A stretch of DNA of 64,000 bases, from contig CAWCVR010000013.1 of assembly GCA_963799105.1 (NCBI GenBank), forward strand, positions 366,874 to 430,873, written 5' to 3'. The stretch's first letter is position 1; every line of letters begins with the position of its first letter. The notes below the pieces were generated by a model. That model was not told the DNA's origin, ran no database searches, and saw nothing but the letters and a program-made list of their open reading frames with translations. Below, piece by piece: positions 60,473-64,000 of this stretch. The stretch comes from CAWCVR01 sp963799105. Lineage in GTDB: Bacteria > Acidobacteriota > Terriglobia > Bryobacterales > Bryobacteraceae. A program made the position numbers and the translations under genes.

Positions 60473-61030
60473 CTAGCGAAACATGGGGCGTGGATCGGAA
60501 GCCTGGGCATTCCCCGGCGGAGCGGCGAAAACCGCCGATCCTTCCCGCTTGAGATTCAAGAACGAGCCGCTGTCCCAGGCGCCCATCGTAATCGAACTGT
60601 GAGACCGGTCCCATATGCGGAAGGTCGTGTCGCCGCTTGGCTCCGCCACGAGCATAACGGTCTGGAAACTCTGTCCATCAAGCGTGAGCAGCGCGTTGCC
60701 GCCCCGATCGTCGGTTACATATCCGCCCCGCTCGGTCCCCGTGGCATCGGCGATGATCAGGCCGGACACGGGACCGTCCCTCTTGTGCCTTCGCCCGAGG
60801 ATCATCGGGTCCGGCACTGGCGCGCCGATCACAACCCGCTCCGTTCCCTTTTCGTCGACGATGATCAAGCCGCGCGCGCGTATGATTTGTCCGCTGGTTC
60901 TAACGGGGCGTGTTGCCCAGATGGTGTAGGCCGTCTGCGCCAACATCAGCGCGATCAGGCAAAGAGTCAGGGCCATCAGCCGCCGATACCGCCGGCCGAG
61001 GACAAGGACGCTGCTTGGTGAGTCTTCCAT
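60473..61030 (-). CDS. Single-span membrane protein of unknown function
   Basis: 185 residues. A short basic start and one membrane span (LMALTLCLIALMLAQTAYTI, about 18-38) precede an exported beta-rich domain made of repeated units (GLIIVDEKGTERVVIGAPVP, GLIIADATGTERGGYVTDD, GNALLTLDGQSFQTVMLVAE). The G-L-I-I-x-D-x-x-G-T-E-R repeat suggests a beta-solenoid or bactofilin-like stack. No family is recognised. It is divergent from blaI and shares the region holding the BlaI box. Confidence 0.7.
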   Translation of the reverse strand: MEDSPSSVLVLGRRYRRLMALTLCLIALMLAQTAYTIWATRPVRTSGQIIRARGLIIVDEKGTERVVIGAPVPDPMILGRRHKRDGPVSGLIIADATGTERGGYVTDDRGGNALLTLDGQSFQTVMLVAEPSGDTTFRIWDRSHSSITMGAWDSGSFLNLKREGSAVFAAPPGNAQASDPRPMFR

Positions 61031-61086
61031 CAGGCGGGCTCCTCAACCCACCAAGGAGTATACGCTTACGCTTGGGAAGAAACCTC

Positions 61087-61122
61087 TTGACACGATCCGC
61101 CGGTAGTGGTACAAGTTGTACC
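61087..61122 (+). promoter_or_regulatory. blaI promoter overlapped by a BlaI-type operator
   Basis: TTGACA (61087-61092), 17 bp, then TACAAG (61110-61115). The perfect 15-bp palindrome GGTACAAGTTGTACC (61108-61122) covers the -10 box and ends at the base before ATG 61123. It fits the TACA-n-TGTA core bound by BlaI/MecI repressors, so the pair is probably autorepressed. The message would be leaderless. Confidence 0.75.
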
Positions 61123-61530
61123 ATGACAAGAGGTGATACATCGGGCATGCGGGTGCGGTCGCCGCTCACCGAACTGGAGAACGATGTGATGCAGGCCGTC
61201 TGGGACGCGGGGCCGTGTACCGTCGAGACGGTCCATCAGAGCGTCTCCCGCGGCCGCAGTATCAAGGAAACGTCGGTCCGCACACTGCTGCGGCGCCTCG
61301 AGCAGAAGGGCTACTTGAGGCACGAAGAGGAAAAGCGGGCGTACGTCTACCGGGCTGTGGAGCCGGCGCGAAGTCTGGCGGCGCACGCGGTGCGGCAGAT
61401 TATCGACCGCTTCTGTCAGGGATCGGTGGAGGAGCTGGTTTCCGGCATGGTGGACGCAAAGGTACTGAGCAAGCAGGAAATGGGGCGGCTGGAAGATCTC
61501 ATCCGGGGCCGCAAACAGGGAGGAAAGTGA
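61123..61530 (+). CDS. BlaI/MecI-type repressor
   Basis: 135 residues. Winged-helix signature LTELENDVMQAVWDAGPCTV, SIKETSVRTLLRRLEQKGYL, and EEEKRAYVYRAVEPARSLAA, then a dimerisation tail. Family members are inactivated by cleavage when the partner M56 protein senses a signal. It starts directly after its own operator and overlaps the M56 gene by TGATG. Confidence 0.93.
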   Translation: MTRGDTSGMRVRSPLTELENDVMQAVWDAGPCTVETVHQSVSRGRSIKETSVRTLLRRLEQKGYLRHEEEKRAYVYRAVEPARSLAAHAVRQIIDRFCQGSVEELVSGMVDAKVLSKQEMGRLEDLIRGRKQGGK

Positions 61531-63248
61531 TGCAATATCTGATTCTGGAATGCGCCGTAAGAGCGTTGCTGATCGCCGTGTGTACCGGAGCGGTTCTGCT
61601 CATCCTGCGCGTCAAGACCGCGCGCGTACGCCACGGCGTTTGGGCGAGCGTGGTCGTATTGATGCTGGCCTTACCCGTTTGGACGGCCTGGGGGCCAAGG
61701 GCGGTGGTGCGGGTGCTGCACCCGGCCGCGACGCCAACCGTCAGCCAGTCCGCCGTATCGGCGGCGGTCATTTCCGGGCAGGCGCTGCCCGAGGCATTCC
61801 CTGCCGAATCGCCCGCGCCACCGGTCCGAAGGCTGGCGTTGACCTGGTGGAACTGTCTGGCCGCGCTCTACCTGCTGGGGCTCGGCGCCCTGTTGGCGCG
61901 CCTGGCCACCGGGACCGTCCGCGCGCACATGCTGGTCCGGCGGGCCGCCCATCGCGACGGCCGGTTGACCAGCGATTCGTGCGCCGTGCCGGTCACCGTG
62001 GGGTGGTTGCGCCCGGCCGTGATCCTGCCGGAATGCTGGCTCCAGTGGCCGCGCGAGCAGCTTGACGCCGTCCTGGCGCATGAGCGGGAGCACGTGCGGC
62101 GCCGCGATCCGCTGGTGCAGTGGCTGGCGCTGCTGAACCGCGCGGTTTTCTGGTTCCACCCGCTCGCCTGGTGGCTGGAGCGGCGGATTTCGGCACTGGC
62201 CGAAGAGGCCTGCGACGCGGCGGTGATCGAGCGCGGCCACGATCCGCTTCAGTACTCCGGCTACCTGCTTCAGATTGCGCGGGTGGTGCAGCAGAGCGGT
62301 GCGAGGGTGGGCGCCGTGGGGATGGCCATGCCGGGATCTTCCCTGCCGCAACGCATCCGCCAGATGCTGGAAGCGGGGCCGGCGCCGCGGATTTCGGGGG
62401 CGCGCGTGGCGTGCCTGGCGGTGGCTTGCGGTGCGATATCGATGGTGTTCACCGCGGGCGCGGTGGGTTACTCGCCGGAACGGGCCAGTGCCCCGGCTGT
62501 CGCCAGTCCCACGCCCGCCCCGGCTGAGCGGCCGGAGGTGTTGGTCGCCCAGAACCCGCCCACACCCGCACAGCCGAGCCCACGGGCGGCCGAGCCCGCT
62601 CCGGCCCGCGGATCGCTTGCGGGGACGGTGGAAGACCCCAGCGGCGCGCGCGTACCCAACTGCGCGGTCACGGCGCGCAACCGGAGCGGCGGCAGCGTGG
62701 CGGATGCAGTCAGCGATCTGGCGGGCAATTACAAGTTTCCGTCCCTTCCGCCCAACCACTACAGCATCGAGTTCAAGGCGGGGGGATTTGCCCTGCGCAC
62801 GATGTACGTGGAGATCGCGCCAGGCAAACCGGCGCGCCTCAACGTCACGCTCGATCTGGGCCAGATCACGGAGAGCCTGACGGTAACCGCGCAGAAGCCC
62901 GCTACGGCGGTGGCGGCGCCATCGGCCGGAAAGCCCGCCACCACGCCGGATCGGATCCCCGTGGGCGGCAACGTGCAGCCTGCCCGCCTGATATTTGGGC
63001 CGAGGCCGGCCTACCCGCCCGAACTGAAGCAACAGGGCGTGGAAGGCACGGTGGTCATCCGCACCGTGGTTTCCCGCGAGGGGAAGACGCTCAATCCGCG
63101 CGTGCTCAATGCCGACGAGGTGGATCCGAGCATGGCCCAGGCCGCCCTGGACACGGTGAGCACGTGGCGCTACAAGCCATCGCTTTTGAACGGCACCCCG
63201 GTGGAGATCACCACGACCATCAATGTGGAGTTCCGTCTGGAGAACTGA
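61530..63248 (+). CDS. M56 (BlaR1-type) membrane protease fused to CarboxypepD_reg and TonB C-terminal domains
   Basis: 572 residues. Membrane helices (about 5-60, 105-130) flank the M56 zinc-protease site HEREHVRRRDPL (His184, Glu185, His188), with EEACDAAVI supplying the third ligand. A further helix near 290-310 crosses to the periplasm. A Pro-rich stretch is followed by a carboxypeptidase-regulatory domain (GSLAGTVEDPSGARVPNCAV, about 362-445) and a C-terminal TonB domain (LIFGPRPAYPPELKQQGVEG, STWRYKPSLLNGTPVEI). The penicillin-sensor domain of BlaR1 is absent. A TonB end on an antibiotic-sensor scaffold suggests that it senses or energises an outer-membrane receptor. Confidence 0.92.
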   Translation: MQYLILECAVRALLIAVCTGAVLLILRVKTARVRHGVWASVVVLMLALPVWTAWGPRAVVRVLHPAATPTVSQSAVSAAVISGQALPEAFPAESPAPPVRRLALTWWNCLAALYLLGLGALLARLATGTVRAHMLVRRAAHRDGRLTSDSCAVPVTVGWLRPAVILPECWLQWPREQLDAVLAHEREHVRRRDPLVQWLALLNRAVFWFHPLAWWLERRISALAEEACDAAVIERGHDPLQYSGYLLQIARVVQQSGARVGAVGMAMPGSSLPQRIRQMLEAGPAPRISGARVACLAVACGAISMVFTAGAVGYSPERASAPAVASPTPAPAERPEVLVAQNPPTPAQPSPRAAEPAPARGSLAGTVEDPSGARVPNCAVTARNRSGGSVADAVSDLAGNYKFPSLPPNHYSIEFKAGGFALRTMYVEIAPGKPARLNVTLDLGQITESLTVTAQKPATAVAAPSAGKPATTPDRIPVGGNVQPARLIFGPRPAYPPELKQQGVEGTVVIRTVVSREGKTLNPRVLNADEVDPSMAQAALDTVSTWRYKPSLLNGTPVEITTTINVEFRLEN

Positions 63249-63280
63249 ACCGCGGTAGCGCGAGTCAAGGCCGCCGCACC

Positions 63281-63841
63281 CTATTCGCGGGGGCCTTCCG
63301 AATCCCCGCGGGCACGCCATTCCTCGGCAGTGATCTCCCATATCTCGGCCGGAAACCGCCCGCCCACATAGTCCTTTTCCCCCACCGCCACGACGCGCAT
63401 GCCCTGCTTTTCCGAGATCCGCCTGGAGGCGATGTTCCCCACCGCTTTCGGCACGCGCAGGACGGGGAAGCCCAGCGTGTCGAACCAGTAGTCCGTGGCG
63501 GCGTCGACGGCTTCGGTCATCAAGCCTTGCCGTTGCCAAGGCAACCCGAGCCAGAAACCCCGGTTTTCGTTCCCGGCCTTCAAAAGCGAGATCGCGCCGA
63601 TGAGCTGGCCGGGGTGGCTCTTCAGCCGCAGCGTCCAGTGCCACTCCTCGCCGCGCTCCATGGCCGGGAGGGCGTGGTCGCGGTAGTAGGCGAGCGCGCC
63701 GTCATCGGGAAATGGCCAGGGGACACGGGCGGCCAGGAACCTGACGATCTCCCACTTGGGAAAGAGCCGTTGCGCCTGCTCCGCGTCGGCGAGTTCCAGT
63801 GGACGAAGTTCCAGGCGAGGCGTCTCTAGCGGAACCACCAT
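63281..63841 (-). CDS. GNAT-family acetyltransferase (RimJ/RimL type)
   Basis: 186 residues: LETPRLELRPLELADAEQA at the start, GQLIGAISLLK, GFWLGLPWQRQGLMTEAVDA (acetyl-CoA loop R/Q-x-x-G-x-x/A variant), and VGNIASRRISEKQGMRVVAV. It transfers an acetyl group to an amine, on ribosomal proteins or small molecules. The start overlaps the end of the truncated antitoxin-like gene upstream by 16 bases. Confidence 0.88.
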   Translation of the reverse strand: MVVPLETPRLELRPLELADAEQAQRLFPKWEIVRFLAARVPWPFPDDGALAYYRDHALPAMERGEEWHWTLRLKSHPGQLIGAISLLKAGNENRGFWLGLPWQRQGLMTEAVDAATDYWFDTLGFPVLRVPKAVGNIASRRISEKQGMRVVAVGEKDYVGGRFPAEIWEITAEEWRARGDSEGPRE

Positions 63842-63999
63842 TCGGGAATGTTAGCAGAGCGGGGGCGGCGGGGTTTCGCCGGGACCGGCTCCGCATGCCT
63901 GGTCAGATCCGCCAATTCCCGCTTGATGTGGTCGGAGAGGCGCATTCCTTCTCGTGCGGCACGGACTTCGAGGGCCCGGCGCATCGGCGGGGACAACGG
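63826..63999 (-). CDS. C-terminal part of a FitA/VapB-like antitoxin (runs off the window)
   Basis: The minus strand is open from the right edge to TAG at 63826-63828: PLSPPMRRALEVRAAREGMR, LSDHIKRELADLTRHA, then a basic tail ending NIPEWWFR. The RALEVRAAREGMRLSDHIKREL block is the ribbon-helix-helix of FitA/VapB antitoxins (usual form RALKARAAEEGMSLSDYLLREL). The first strand lies beyond the edge. The gene next to it is a GNAT enzyme rather than a PIN toxin. Confidence 0.65.
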   Translation of the reverse strand, partial: PLSPPMRRALEVRAAREGMRLSDHIKRELADLTRHAEPVPAKPRRPRSANIPEWWFR

Positions 64000-64000
64000 C

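Overview
The window is a GC-rich chromosomal segment that looks like a soil Acidobacteriota of the Solibacter/Bryobacter type. This rests on gene content and texture, as there is no rRNA or phylogenetic marker to test it. The hints are an Oar-like TonB receptor with an N-terminal carboxypeptidase-regulatory domain, a BlaI plus M56/TonB fusion pair, many secreted glycoside hydrolases, and intergenic spaces packed with short palindromic repeats.

Layout. 1-7.0 kb: tail of an unknown protein, then a leftward operon of a DUF1175 protein, an alpha-2-macroglobulin and a broken membrane protein. 7.0-13.3 kb: Pal lipoprotein, a peptidoglycan amidase, a small island scar (gene fragment, PIN toxin and antitoxin, 3' half of a tRNA-Gly), and a TMTC-like glycosyltransferase. 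13.3-18.4 kb: GH97 and a frameshifted GH106-like enzyme. 18.5-22.2 kb: MazEF and a MarR / isochorismatase / membrane protein / MFS operon. 23-28 kb: GH26, an SDR, a beta-barrel protein and a DegT aminotransferase. 28.2-34 kb: gmhB and a heptose-phosphate kinase, PcrA/UvrD with a tiny basic partner, and a CDP-paratose-2-epimerase-like enzyme. 34-38.6 kb: a carbamoyltransferase / DUF5989 / SxtJ / SGNH cassette. 39-43.5 kb: an esterase-fold protein lacking its serine, then Ppx plus CHAD (polyphosphate). 43.6-50.7 kb: the TonB receptor, acpS-nikR, a nickel ECF transporter, and a histone-like small protein. 50.8-54 kb: dtd, purM, purN. 54-60.2 kb: transposase and gene relics, a membrane glycosyltransferase, a spermidine-synthase-like membrane protein, SixA and DUF2252. 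60.5-64 kb: an anchored protein of unknown role, blaI, the M56/TonB protein, a GNAT enzyme and a truncated antitoxin.

Operons are compact, and most internal junctions are ATGA, GTGA or TGATG overlaps. Several genes have a -10 box only 6-10 nt before the start codon, which suggests leaderless mRNAs.

The most unusual part is the repeat landscape. There are three copies of a ~206-bp MITE-like element with ~18-bp inverted ends, one of which supplies the gmhB stop codon. A 131-bp element with 16-bp inverted ends is nested inside a palindrome. A repeat core lies in opposite orientations within the same flanks at two loci. Other families are GTGGGGCGGAC hairpins, GGGGTCAGACCCC palindromes, a 21-bp tandem array in a divergent promoter, and a triplicated gene 3' end. 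Several genes carry single-base insertions, mostly in homopolymers, so assembly error must be weighed against true decay.
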